NCBI RefSeq assembly: GCF_003034845.1
Contig: NZ_PZKC01000004.1
Coordinates: 62,001-126,000, forward strand
Reading direction: 5' to 3'
Length of the DNA: 64,000 nt
DNA from: Pseudothauera lacus
Lineage (GTDB): Bacteria > Pseudomonadota > Gammaproteobacteria > Burkholderiales > Rhodocyclaceae
The notes under the pieces are model-generated. The model was not told where the DNA came from. It worked only from the letters and a program-made list of their open reading frames with translations, and searched no databases. Shown here piece by piece: positions 12,672-24,677 of this stretch; the first letter of the stretch is position 1; each line of letters begins with the position of its first letter. The translations under genes and the position numbers were made by a program.

Positions 12672-14771
12672 ATGTTTCCTGAACTGCCATCCATTGCGGT
12701 GTGGGGCTACGGCCTCGCCGCGGCGGCCCACGTTGTCTTTGCACTGTATCTGCTCGGTGGCTGGCGCGGCGGGCGCGCCGGAGGCGTGCTGCTGCTGGCG
12801 GTCTGCTGCGGGGCGCTGTGGGCCGCGGGTTCGGCCTTGCTGGCATGGGCGCCGGCACCCTGGCTGACCCGCGTGGTCGGTGCGCTGGAGATCCTCCGCG
12901 TCGCCTCGTGGTTCCTTTTCCTGCTCGTGCTGCTGCAGCCCCTGCATGGCGACAAGGGGCGCTGGGCGCGGCGCGCGGCGGTGCTGGTGGTCGTTGCGCT
13001 GGCACTGCCGGTGCTGTTGCCTGCGGATGCCTTCGGCCTTGAACCGGCGCTGCTCGGCAAGCTTGCCCTGGGAGCCTTCATGGGCAGCGCGGTGTTCGGC
13101 ATGGTGCTGGTCGAGCAGCTCTTCCGCAGCCTGCCGGCGGATGCGCGCTGGGCGCTGAAGCCCTTGTGCCTGGGGTTGGTCGCCGGCTGGATGTTCGAAC
13201 TCTACTTTTTCGCCGACGGCGTCCTCTTCGCCCGCCCCGATATCGACGTCTGGTCGGTGCGCGGCGTGGTCCATACCCTGGTGATTCCATTGGTGGCGAT
13301 GTCGGCGGCGCGCAACCCGTCGTGGACGCTGCGCATTTCGGTGTCGCGCGAGGTGGTCTTTCACTCCACCGCACTGGCGGTGGCCGGCGGTTATCTGCTG
13401 GTGATCGCCGCGGCGGGCTACTACGTGCGTTTTGTCGGTGGCGACTGGGGCAGGGCGCTGCAGATGACCCTGCTCTTCGCCGGCCTGCTGCTGCTTGGCG
13501 TGCTGGCGGGTTCCGGTGCCACCCGCGCGCGCCTGCGGGTGCTGCTCAACAAGCATCTCTTTCCCTACCGTTACGACTACCGCACCGAGTGGCTGCGCTT
13601 CACCCAGGCGCTGGCAGCCGCGGACGAGGGGCTGGACCTCGGGCAGTCGGTGATCAAGGCGCTTTCCGATCTCGTCGAGAGTCCCGGCGGCATCCTCTGG
13701 CTGCGCGATGCCGAAGGGCGCTATGTGCCGCATTCGCGCCTCAACACGCCGGGCTGCGATGCCGAGGAGCCGGCCGATGGCCGCCTGTGCCGCTTCCTCG
13801 CCGAGCGCGAGTGGGTCATCGACCTCGAGGAGTTCCGTGTGCACCGCACGCGCTATGGCGATCTTGCCCTGCCGGAGTGGCTGCTTACCCTGGAAGATGC
13901 CTGGCTGGTCATTCCGCTGCGCTCGGCCAATACGCTGACCGGCTTCGTCGTCCTCAACGCCGCGCGCGTGCCCTTCGAGATCGACTGGGAGGTGCTCGAC
14001 CTCCTGAAGACCGCACAGCGTCAGGCGGCCAGTTACCTGGCGCGCATGCAGGTCACCGAGGCGCTGATCGAGGCGCGCAAGTTCGACGCCTTCAACCGCA
14101 TGTCGGCCTTCGTCGTCCACGACCTGAAGAACCTCGTCGCGCAGCTCTCGCTGATGCTCAAGAACGCCGAACGTCATCGCGACAATCCCGAGTTCCAGCA
14201 GGACATGCTGGAGACCGTTGCCCACGTCGAGAGCCGCATGCGCGCGCTGATGGCGCAGTTGCAGGAGAAGCGCTCCATCGATGCGGTGCGCGCGGTCGAT
14301 GTCGTTGCCGTGCTGCAGCGTATCGTCGGTGCGCGGCGTGCGCGCCTGCCACGTCCGCAACTGCTCGCTGCGCCTGCTGCCGCCATCGAGGTCATGGCCC
14401 ATGCCGAACGGCTGGAGCGCGTGTTGGGGCATCTCGTGCAAAATGCCCTCGACGCCACCCCTGAGAGTGGTAATGTGACATTGAAACTGCATGAAGCCGA
14501 TGACGCTTTCGTGGACATCGAGGTCGCCGACACGGGTTGTGGCATGTCGCCGGCCTTCATCCGCGAACGTCTTTCGCGTCCCTTCCAGACCACCAAGGAA
14601 GGCGGCATGGGGCTGGGGGTGTATGAGACCGCCCAGTACCTGCGCGAGCTCGGCGGCAGCGTTGAATACGATAGTGAGGAAGGGCGGGGAACACGGGTGC
14701 GGGTGAGGCTGCCGCGGAGGCAGCGCGCGGCGCCCGGTGCGCTTGCCGTGCCCCCGGCCGCGATGGAGTGA
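12672..14771 (+). CDS. prsK: PEP-CTERM system sensor histidine kinase PrsK
   Basis: This is a 699-residue membrane sensor kinase. About the first 290 residues hold a series of hydrophobic helices with no recognised ligand site. A GAF-like segment (about 310-465) follows. The dimerisation/phosphoacceptor box is FVVHDLKN with H483. The ATPase domain has QNALDATP (N box), DTGCGMSP (G1) and GGMGLGVY (G2). This architecture is that of PrsK, the kinase of exosortase/PEP-CTERM EPS loci. It is 15 bases upstream of prsR, its cognate regulator. The signal it senses is unknown; the multi-helix N-terminus suggests a membrane or envelope cue. All kinase boxes look intact. Confidence 0.93.
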   Translation: MFPELPSIAVWGYGLAAAAHVVFALYLLGGWRGGRAGGVLLLAVCCGALWAAGSALLAWAPAPWLTRVVGALEILRVASWFLFLLVLLQPLHGDKGRWARRAAVLVVVALALPVLLPADAFGLEPALLGKLALGAFMGSAVFGMVLVEQLFRSLPADARWALKPLCLGLVAGWMFELYFFADGVLFARPDIDVWSVRGVVHTLVIPLVAMSAARNPSWTLRISVSREVVFHSTALAVAGGYLLVIAAAGYYVRFVGGDWGRALQMTLLFAGLLLLGVLAGSGATRARLRVLLNKHLFPYRYDYRTEWLRFTQALAAADEGLDLGQSVIKALSDLVESPGGILWLRDAEGRYVPHSRLNTPGCDAEEPADGRLCRFLAEREWVIDLEEFRVHRTRYGDLALPEWLLTLEDAWLVIPLRSANTLTGFVVLNAARVPFEIDWEVLDLLKTAQRQAASYLARMQVTEALIEARKFDAFNRMSAFVVHDLKNLVAQLSLMLKNAERHRDNPEFQQDMLETVAHVESRMRALMAQLQEKRSIDAVRAVDVVAVLQRIVGARRARLPRPQLLAAPAAAIEVMAHAERLERVLGHLVQNALDATPESGNVTLKLHEADDAFVDIEVADTGCGMSPAFIRERLSRPFQTTKEGGMGLGVYETAQYLRELGGSVEYDSEEGRGTRVRVRLPRRQRAAPGALAVPPAAME

Positions 14772-14786
14772 TGACGGATCCCAGAC

Positions 14787-16142
14787 ATGTCCGATAAGCG
14801 TATCCTGCTCATCGTCGAGGATGACCCCGCGCTGCAGAAGCAGATGCGCTGGGCCTTCGACGCCTTTGAAACGGTGGTGGCCAGCGACCGCGAAAGCGCC
14901 ATCGCGCAGTTGCGCCGTCACGAACCGGCGGTGGTCACCATGGATCTGGGCCTGCCGCCGGCCCCCGACGACGTCAGCGAGGGTTTCCGCCTCCTCGGCG
15001 AGATGCTGGCGCTGGCCCCTGATACCAAGGTGGTGGTGCTCACCGGCCAGCACGACCGCGAGAACGCCGTGCGCGCGGTCGGCATGGGGGCCTACGATTT
15101 CTTCGCCAAGCCTTTCGAGCCCGAGCTGCTTACCCTGACCCTGGAGCGCGCCTTCCGCCTCCATGACCTGCAGAACGAGAACCAGCGTCTGCAGGCCGCC
15201 CGCGGCAGTGCGCTGGACGGTCTGATCACCCGCGACGCGACGATGCTGAAGGTCTGCCGCACGGTGGAGAAGGTCGCCGCCGCGGCGGTCACCGTGGCCC
15301 TGCTGGGTGAGAGCGGTACCGGCAAGGAGGTGCTGGCGCGCGCCGTGCATGCGCTGTCGCCGCGTGCCGCAGGGCGCTTCGTGGCGATCAACTGCGCGGC
15401 GATTCCGGAGAACCTTCTCGAAAGCGAGCTCTTCGGCTACGAGAAGGGTGCCTTCACCGGTGCGGTGAAGCAGACCCCGGGCAAGATCGAGACCGCCCAC
15501 AAGGGCACCCTCTTCCTCGACGAGATCGGCGATCTGCCGATGGCCCTGCAGGCCAAGCTGCTGCGCTTCCTGCAGGAACGGGTCATCGAGCGCATCGGCG
15601 GGCGCGAGGAGATCCCCGTCGACGTGCGCGTGGTCTGTGCCACCCACCGCGACCTCAAGGCGCGCATCGGCGAAGGCCTGTTCCGCGAGGACCTCTATTA
15701 CCGCCTCGCCGAGATCGTCATCGACATCCCGCCGCTGCGTGCCCGCGAGGGCGATGCCAGCCTGCTCGCGCATGCCTTCGTGCAGCGTTTTGCGCGCGAC
15801 AACGGCCGCGGCAGCATGCAATTCTCCGACGATGCGCTTGACGCCATCGCCGCCCACCGCTGGCCGGGCAATGTGCGCGAGCTGGAGAACTGCCTCAAGC
15901 GCGCGGTGATCATGGCCGACGGCAACCGCATCACCGCCGACGACCTCGGGCTCGAAGCCGGAGAGGCCGACCTCTCCTACCTCAACCTGCGCCAGGTGCG
16001 CGACGAAGCCGAGCGCCAGGCCGTGGTGCGCGTGCTCGCCCGCACCAACAACAACATCGCCCGGGCGGCCGAAATCCTCGGCATCAGCCGCCCGTCGCTG
16101 TATGACCTGATGAACCGCTTCGGCCTCAAGAAGGAGTCCTGA
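14787..16142 (+). CDS. prsR: PEP-CTERM system sigma-54-dependent response regulator PrsR
   Basis: This 451-residue NtrC-type activator has three domains. The receiver domain has phosphoacceptor D53 ([10 protein letters not shown]). The AAA+ domain has Walker A GESGTGKE at 174-181 and the sigma-54 contact loop GAFTGA at 221-226. A Fis-type helix-turn-helix lies at the C-terminus ([22 protein letters not shown]). Its length and context match PrsR. Phosphorylation by PrsK should let it open sigma-54 promoters. A well-formed sigma-54 promoter precedes the PEP-CTERM gene at 50119-50961, a probable target. Only two bases separate it from the next gene, prsT. Confidence 0.94.
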   Translation: MSDKRILLIVEDDPALQKQMRWAFDAFETVVASDRESAIAQLRRHEPAVVTMDLGLPPAPDDVSEGFRLLGEMLALAPDTKVVVLTGQHDRENAVRAVGMGAYDFFAKPFEPELLTLTLERAFRLHDLQNENQRLQAARGSALDGLITRDATMLKVCRTVEKVAAAAVTVALLGESGTGKEVLARAVHALSPRAAGRFVAINCAAIPENLLESELFGYEKGAFTGAVKQTPGKIETAHKGTLFLDEIGDLPMALQAKLLRFLQERVIERIGGREEIPVDVRVVCATHRDLKARIGEGLFREDLYYRLAEIVIDIPPLRAREGDASLLAHAFVQRFARDNGRGSMQFSDDALDAIAAHRWPGNVRELENCLKRAVIMADGNRITADDLGLEAGEADLSYLNLRQVRDEAERQAVVRVLARTNNNIARAAEILGISRPSLYDLMNRFGLKKES

Positions 16143-16144
16143 CC

Positions 16145-18931
16145 GTGCCTGCCTCCGCGTTTCCGCGCCGCACCCCGCTGCGCCCGTTGCTCGTCGCCGC
16201 CCTCGTTGCCAGCCTGCTCGGCGGGTGCAGCGATTCCCCCGAGAAGATGCTGGCCTCGGCGCGCGGCTATCTCGCCAGCCAGGACCTCCAGGCGGCCAGC
16301 ATCCAGCTCAAGAATGCCTTGCAGAAGGACGGCTCGCTGGCCGAGGCGCGCTTCCTGCTCGGCCAGGTCAACCTCCAGCTGGGTGACGTGCCCGGGGCAG
16401 TGAAGGAGCTTCAGCGCGCCGAGGAGCTCGGCTACCCGGCCGAGCAGGTGAGCCCCTGGCTGGTGCGGGCGCTGGTGCAGAGCGCCGAGTTCGACCGCGT
16501 CATCGAGCGCTACGCCAGCGTCACCCTCGCCGATGCCAACGCCCAGGCCACCGTGCTCAGCGGCCTTGGTCAGGCCTATCTTGCCAAGGCCAGCCTGCAG
16601 CCGGCGCGCACCGCCTACGAAGGCGCGCTCGCCGCCGATCCCGACAACCTCGTCGCGCGCATCGGCCTGGCGCGCACCAAGTTCTTCGCTGGCGATCTCG
16701 ATGGCGCGGAAGCCGACGTCGAGGCCGTACTCGGCAGCGACCCGAAGGCCTTCGAGGCCCACGTGCTGAAGGTGGACGTGATGCTTGCCCGCCAGCGCCC
16801 GGAGGCCGCCATCGATGCGCTGCGCGCGGCGCTCGAGCTCGACCCCGCGCAACTGCCGGTGCGCTATGAACTGGCCAATCTGCTGTTGCGCATGGATCGC
16901 ATCGACGAAGCCCGTGCCGAGGTCGAGCAGATGAAGCGCACTGCCCCCGACAGCCCCAGCACGCTCTACCTGCAGGCCTCTCTCGATTTCCGCGACGGCC
17001 GCATTGCCGAATCGCGCGACGCCGTGCTGAAGTCGCTCGAACGGGCGCCCAACTTCCTCCCCGGCCAGCTCCTTGCCGGCACCACGCTGTTCCGCCTCAA
17101 CGAGCATGTGACCGCGCAGGTGCACCTCAACAAGGTCCTCGAACGCATGCCGGGGCAGGTCCAGGCCCTTCGCCTGCTTGGTCTCTCGCTGCTCGCCACT
17201 GCCCAGCCCGGCCGTGCGCTGGAGGTGGTGCGGCCGCTGATCGACGCCAATGCCGACGACCCTGCCAGTCTTACGGTGATCGGCCAGGTGCAGCTCGCCA
17301 ACGGCAACTTCGACGGCGCCGCGGAATCCTTCGCGCGTGCCACCCGCCTCGATCCCGACAGCGCCGAGGCGCGCATGCGCCTGGGCGTTGCGCGCCTGGC
17401 GCGTGGCGATGCCGCGGCCTTTGCCGATCTCGAAGCGGCCACCGTGCTCGACCCCGACGGTGCGCAGGCCGACACCGCGCTGGTGCTCGCCCATCTGCGG
17501 GCCAACAACTTCGACGCCGCGCTGCGCGCCGTCGATACCTTGCTGAGCCGTCATCCGCAGAACGCCGAAGCCCATAACCTGAAGGGCGGCGTGATGCTTG
17601 CCCGCCGTGACTTCGGCGCTGCCCGTGCGTCCTTCGACGAGGCCCTGCGCCTGCGTCCCGACCTGCTCGCCGCAGTGATCAACCTTGCCCGCGTCGACGT
17701 CGCCGAACAGCAGACCGAGGCTGCAGTGGCGCGCTTCGAAGCCTTCATCAAGGCCAATCCGCGCAATATCGATGCCTATCTGGCGGCTGCCGAACTGAAG
17801 CAGATCAGCGGCGCCAGCGACGCCGACATCCTCTCCACCCTCGAGCGTGCCGCCGCTGCGGCGCCTGCCGCGCTGCCGCCCAAGCTGGCGCTGGTGCGCC
17901 ACCACCTGCGTGTGCGCGATACCCGCAGAGCCCTCGCCGTGGCGCAGGAAGCCGCCGCTGCCAACAACAACGACCCCGGCGCGGTGGAAGCGCTTGCGCG
18001 TGCGCAGTTCGCCCACGGCGAGCACCAGCAGGCGCTCAGCTCCTACGGCCGGCTGACCAGCCTGCTGCCGCAGTCGCCGGCGCCCCATGTCGAGATGGCC
18101 GGCGTGCATTGGGCGATGAAGGACGTTGCCGGGACCGAACAGGCGCTGCGCCGCGCGCTGGCCGTGCGAGCGGACTTTGCCGAAGCGAATCGCCGCCTGC
18201 TCGCCATCCTGCTCGAACAGCAGCGCGAAGACGATGCCCTTGTCCATGCCCGCGCGATGCAGCGCGTGAAGGGCGCCGAACTGCCCGGGGTGGTCGCCGA
18301 GGGCGACATCCTCGCCCGCAAGGGCGAGTGGCCGGCGGCTGCCGCGGCCTACGCGCGCGCGCTGCAGTTGAACCGCAATGGCGAACTGCTTGCCAAGCAG
18401 CACGCCGCGCTGCTGCGTGCCGGGCGCAATGCCGAAGGTGAGCGCCTGCTTGGCGAGTGGCTGCGCAGCGAGCCGCGTGATGTCGTCGTGCGCAGCTATC
18501 TTGCCGAACGCGCGCTCGCCGAGCGTCGCCTGCAGGATGCGCGGCGCATCTACCGCGAGATCCTCGCCATCGCCCCGGACAGCGCCCTGGTGCTCAACAA
18601 CCTCGCCTGGGTCGCCGGCCAGCTCGGCGACGCCGATGCCGTCGAGCTCGCCGAGCGCGCGCTGGCACTGGCCCCCGACAACCCTGCCATCCTCGACACC
18701 CTGGGGGTGCTGCAGGTCGAGCGCGGGCAGGTCGACCAGGGCCTGGCCAATCTCAATCGCGCGGTAAGCCTGGCACCGGCCCTCGGCCAGCTGCGCCTCA
18801 GCCTGGCCAAGGCCTATCTCGGTCTCGGCCGCAAGGACGAGGCCCGTCGCGAACTCGATACCGTGCTGCAGCAGAGCGCCGCCGGCACGCCGCTGCATAC
18901 CGAAGCCACCGCCCTGCGCGGCGGCCTGTGA
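16145..18931 (+). CDS. prsT: PEP-CTERM system TPR-repeat lipoprotein PrsT
   Basis: This is a 928-residue lipoprotein made almost entirely of tetratricopeptide repeats. A signal peptide with lipobox LGGC gives lipidated Cys28, and the protein is then likely anchored facing the periplasm or outer membrane. The remaining ~890 residues are TPR units, consistent with a scaffold for EPS export. Similar giant TPR lipoproteins accompany prsK/prsR and exosortase in PEP-CTERM genomes. The start is GTG 16145, two bases after the prsR stop. No enzymatic motif is seen. Confidence 0.92.
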   Translation: MPASAFPRRTPLRPLLVAALVASLLGGCSDSPEKMLASARGYLASQDLQAASIQLKNALQKDGSLAEARFLLGQVNLQLGDVPGAVKELQRAEELGYPAEQVSPWLVRALVQSAEFDRVIERYASVTLADANAQATVLSGLGQAYLAKASLQPARTAYEGALAADPDNLVARIGLARTKFFAGDLDGAEADVEAVLGSDPKAFEAHVLKVDVMLARQRPEAAIDALRAALELDPAQLPVRYELANLLLRMDRIDEARAEVEQMKRTAPDSPSTLYLQASLDFRDGRIAESRDAVLKSLERAPNFLPGQLLAGTTLFRLNEHVTAQVHLNKVLERMPGQVQALRLLGLSLLATAQPGRALEVVRPLIDANADDPASLTVIGQVQLANGNFDGAAESFARATRLDPDSAEARMRLGVARLARGDAAAFADLEAATVLDPDGAQADTALVLAHLRANNFDAALRAVDTLLSRHPQNAEAHNLKGGVMLARRDFGAARASFDEALRLRPDLLAAVINLARVDVAEQQTEAAVARFEAFIKANPRNIDAYLAAAELKQISGASDADILSTLERAAAAAPAALPPKLALVRHHLRVRDTRRALAVAQEAAAANNNDPGAVEALARAQFAHGEHQQALSSYGRLTSLLPQSPAPHVEMAGVHWAMKDVAGTEQALRRALAVRADFAEANRRLLAILLEQQREDDALVHARAMQRVKGAELPGVVAEGDILARKGEWPAAAAAYARALQLNRNGELLAKQHAALLRAGRNAEGERLLGEWLRSEPRDVVVRSYLAERALAERRLQDARRIYREILAIAPDSALVLNNLAWVAGQLGDADAVELAERALALAPDNPAILDTLGVLQVERGQVDQGLANLNRAVSLAPALGQLRLSLAKAYLGLGRKDEARRELDTVLQQSAAGTPLHTEATALRGGL

Positions 18932-18972
18932 ACGCCACCACAGCCTCCTAGAGAAACGGAAAACACCGCATC

Positions 18973-20253
<1,281 letters not shown>

Positions 20254-20305
20254 CAGCCTGTGCCACACTGAACAGGGCGGGTCTGCACACGGGAGGGCAG
20301 GGCGG

Positions 20306-21214
20306 ATGAAGGCGATCCACGGCTTGGTACTGGCGACCCTGCTCGGCGCCGCCGGCACGGCGCTCGCCGATCCCGTGGGCGAGGCCTTCGCCGCGCATGC
20401 CGCCTATCTCGCCCGTGCCGCGGTGGCCTACGAGCACGGCGAAGGGGTGCCGCGCGAACCCGCGCGTGCCGCGGCGATGTATTGCGAAGCCGCCCGCCTT
20501 GGCGACGCCGAAGGCATGTACGGCCTGGCCTGGATGTACGCCAACGGCCGCGGCGTAGAACGCAGCGACGCCCATGCCGGCACCCTGTTCGCGATGGCGG
20601 CCTACCTCGGGCACGCCCACGCCGAACGCATGCTGCGCTTTACCGGCGAGTACGTCGGCGAGGTGCCGGAATGCCTGCACCCCCCGGCCCACCTGCAGTA
20701 TGCCGACCTCTGGGATGCCGATGCCTACCTTGCCCGCCTGGGGCCGGAGCGCCGTCGCATCGCTGCGCTGGTGGTCGAGCTGGCGCCGCAGTACGGCGTC
20801 AGCCCGCGCCTCGCGCTGGCCATCGCGGTGGCCGAATCGGCCCTCAATCCGCAGGCCCTGTCGCCGAAGAACGCCATGGGCGTGATGCAGCTCATCGCCG
20901 ACACTGCCGCACGCTTCAACGTCCGCCAGCCCTGGGATCCGGAACAGAACATCCGCGGCGGGCTGCGTTACCTGCGCTGGCTGCTGGCCTATTTCGAGGG
21001 TGACGTACGCCTTGCCGTTGCTGCCTACAATGCCGGCGAAGGGGCGGTGGATCGCTACAGTGGGGTTCCGCCGTTCCGTGAAACGCGCGACTATGTCGAC
21101 CGCGTGCTGGGATTCGCCCAGCAGACCGCCCACCCCTTCGATGCCGGCGTGGTGGCGCCGAGCGCGACCATCCGCGCGCTGCGCCTGGCCCGCCAGGAGG
21201 AGCACGACTCATGA
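20306..21214 (+). CDS. Periplasmic lytic transglycosylase (SLT domain) with Sel1-like repeats
   Basis: This is a 302-residue exported muramidase-like protein. A signal peptide (about residues 1-22, ending TALA) precedes two Sel1-like repeats (EHGEGVPREPARAAAMYCEA and ANGRGVERSDAHAGTLFAMA). A transglycosylase SLT domain follows, with catalytic E177 in AVAESALNP, then GVMQLIADTA and AAYNAGEGAVDRY. It would cleave peptidoglycan glycan strands, perhaps opening a path for the EPS export machine. I chose ATG 20306, which has GGAGG 9 bases upstream; the open frame extends to 20102 inside the preceding gene but has no fitting start. The stop overlaps the start of the protease gene (ATGA). Confidence 0.9.
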   Translation: MKAIHGLVLATLLGAAGTALADPVGEAFAAHAAYLARAAVAYEHGEGVPREPARAAAMYCEAARLGDAEGMYGLAWMYANGRGVERSDAHAGTLFAMAAYLGHAHAERMLRFTGEYVGEVPECLHPPAHLQYADLWDADAYLARLGPERRRIAALVVELAPQYGVSPRLALAIAVAESALNPQALSPKNAMGVMQLIADTAARFNVRQPWDPEQNIRGGLRYLRWLLAYFEGDVRLAVAAYNAGEGAVDRYSGVPPFRETRDYVDRVLGFAQQTAHPFDAGVVAPSATIRALRLARQEEHDS

Positions 21215-21996
21215 GCTGCGCAAACCGTCGCCGCACCCTTGCCCTGCTGCTTGGCGGCGGCTGTGCCGCCCTGCTGCCGGCGCTGGCGGGGGCACAACTG
21301 GCCGACACCGTGCCGCGCATCCGCCCCGCGGTGGTTGCGGTGGGCACCTTCATGGCCAACCGCAACCCCTCCTTCCGTTTTCTCGGTACCGGCTTTGCCG
21401 TGGGCGACGGGCGTCTGATTGCCACCAACGCCCACGTGATTCCCGATGTGCTCGACAGCGCGCGCATGGAGACCCTCGCCATTGCGGTGGGCAATGCCCA
21501 GGGCGGCAGCGTGCGCCGTGCCCAGGTTGCCGCCAGCGATCGCGGCCGCGACCTCGCGGTGCTGCGCATCGACGGCGAGCCGTTGCCGGTGCTGACGCTG
21601 GCTGGCGCCGACAACGTGCGCGAGGGTCAGGACATCGCCTTCACCGGCTTCCCGATCGGCAACGCGCTGGGTTTTTCGCCGGTCACCCACCGCGGCATCA
21701 TCGCCGCGATCACCCCCATCGGCATTCCGCAGGCCAGTTCCCGCGACCTCAATCCGGCACTCATCCGCCGCCTCGGCGGCGACCGCTTCGAGATCTACCA
21801 GCTCGACGCCACCGCCTATCCGGGCAACAGCGGCAGCCCGGTCTATGATCCGGGCAGCGGCGAGGTGATCGGCATCGTCAACATGGTGTTCGTCAAGAGC
21901 ACCAAGGAAAGCGTGCTCAGCGATCCGTCGGGAATCAGCTACGCCATCCCGGTGAGCTACCTGCGCGCCATGCTTGCCAGTCTGCGGAACTATTAA
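21211..21996 (+). CDS. Secreted trypsin-like serine protease (S1C, DegP-like without PDZ)
   Basis: This is a 261-residue exported protease. A signal sequence (MSCANRRRTLALLLGGG, with a likely cleavage after ALAGA) is followed by a chymotrypsin-fold domain. The triad is H75 in TNAHVI, D114 in GRDLAVL and S207 in GNSGSPVY. No PDZ domain follows, unlike DegP/DegS, so it is a minimal protease. Its start overlaps the transglycosylase stop (ATGA), which implies coupled expression. An envelope quality-control or processing role for EPS or PEP-CTERM products is inferred from context only. Confidence 0.9.
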   Translation: MSCANRRRTLALLLGGGCAALLPALAGAQLADTVPRIRPAVVAVGTFMANRNPSFRFLGTGFAVGDGRLIATNAHVIPDVLDSARMETLAIAVGNAQGGSVRRAQVAASDRGRDLAVLRIDGEPLPVLTLAGADNVREGQDIAFTGFPIGNALGFSPVTHRGIIAAITPIGIPQASSRDLNPALIRRLGGDRFEIYQLDATAYPGNSGSPVYDPGSGEVIGIVNMVFVKSTKESVLSDPSGISYAIPVSYLRAMLASLRNY

Positions 21997-22027
21997 CCCG
22001 GCAATCAAATACCGTTCGGGCTGAGCC
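21995..22027. repeat. Dispersed intergenic repeat, copy 2
   Basis: This copy is 32/33 identical to 10682-10714 and begins inside the stop codon of the protease gene. It continues as TGTCGAAGCCC, the usual extension of this GTTCGGGCTGAGCC-type intergenic repeat. Confidence 0.7.
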
Positions 22028-22061
22028 TGTCGAAGCCCGTCCTCTTCATCGCTGAATGCAG

Positions 22062-22096
22062 CGAGGCCCCTTCCGGCTGTGCCGGAAGGGGCCTCG
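22062..22096. terminator. Strong stem-loop between convergent protease and katG genes
   Basis: A perfect 16-base stem (22062-22077 with 22081-22096, arms CGAGGCCCCTTCCGGC and its complement) has the loop TGT. There is no T tract on either side, but the position between two convergent gene ends supports a terminator or transcript-end stabiliser. Confidence 0.65.
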
Positions 22097-22115
22097 TGCC
22101 GCCAGTTCGGGGCCT

Positions 22116-24520
<2,405 letters not shown>

Positions 24521-24553
24521 ATAAAAACCGCGCAGCGTCTGGCTGTGCGGTTT
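24521..24553 (-). terminator. Rho-independent terminator after tRNA-Arg
   Basis: A 12-base stem (24525-24536 with 24542-24553, one G-T pair) has a 5-base loop. On the minus strand it is followed by TTTTTATTT. It lies just downstream of tRNA-Arg. Confidence 0.8.
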
Positions 24554-24591
24554 CTGGTCCTGTGCTGTGCGTGCAGCCGCATCGGTCAGCA

Positions 24592-24666
24592 TGGTCCCCC
24601 CGCCGGGAATCGAACCCAGATCTGCCGCTTAGGAGGCGGCCGTTCTATCCATTGAACTACAGGGAG
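24592..24666 (-). tRNA. tRNA-Arg (anticodon CCT)
   Basis: The reverse strand folds as a class I tRNA. The acceptor CTCCCTG pairs with CGGGGGG through two G-T pairs, the D stem is GTTC/GAAC, the anticodon loop CTCCTAA reads CCT, the T-arm is CTGGGTTCGATTCCCGG and ACCA is encoded at the end. It begins 11 bases after the end of the preceding minus-strand gene. Confidence 0.93.
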
Positions 24667-24677
24667 AGGGGCGCATT

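Noticed and set aside
15977-18898. 973-codon minus-strand frame opposite prsT
   Set aside because: Antisense of a TPR-repeat gene; the regular pattern in its translation mirrors the TPR repeats.
16145-18931. CRISPR-like or DNA-level repeat array in prsT
   Set aside because: The periodicity is at protein level (TPR units) without identical DNA repeats and spacers.
22062-22096. Attachment site or inverted-repeat end of a mobile element
   Set aside because: The perfect hairpin lies between two convergent gene ends and is best read as a transcription-end structure.
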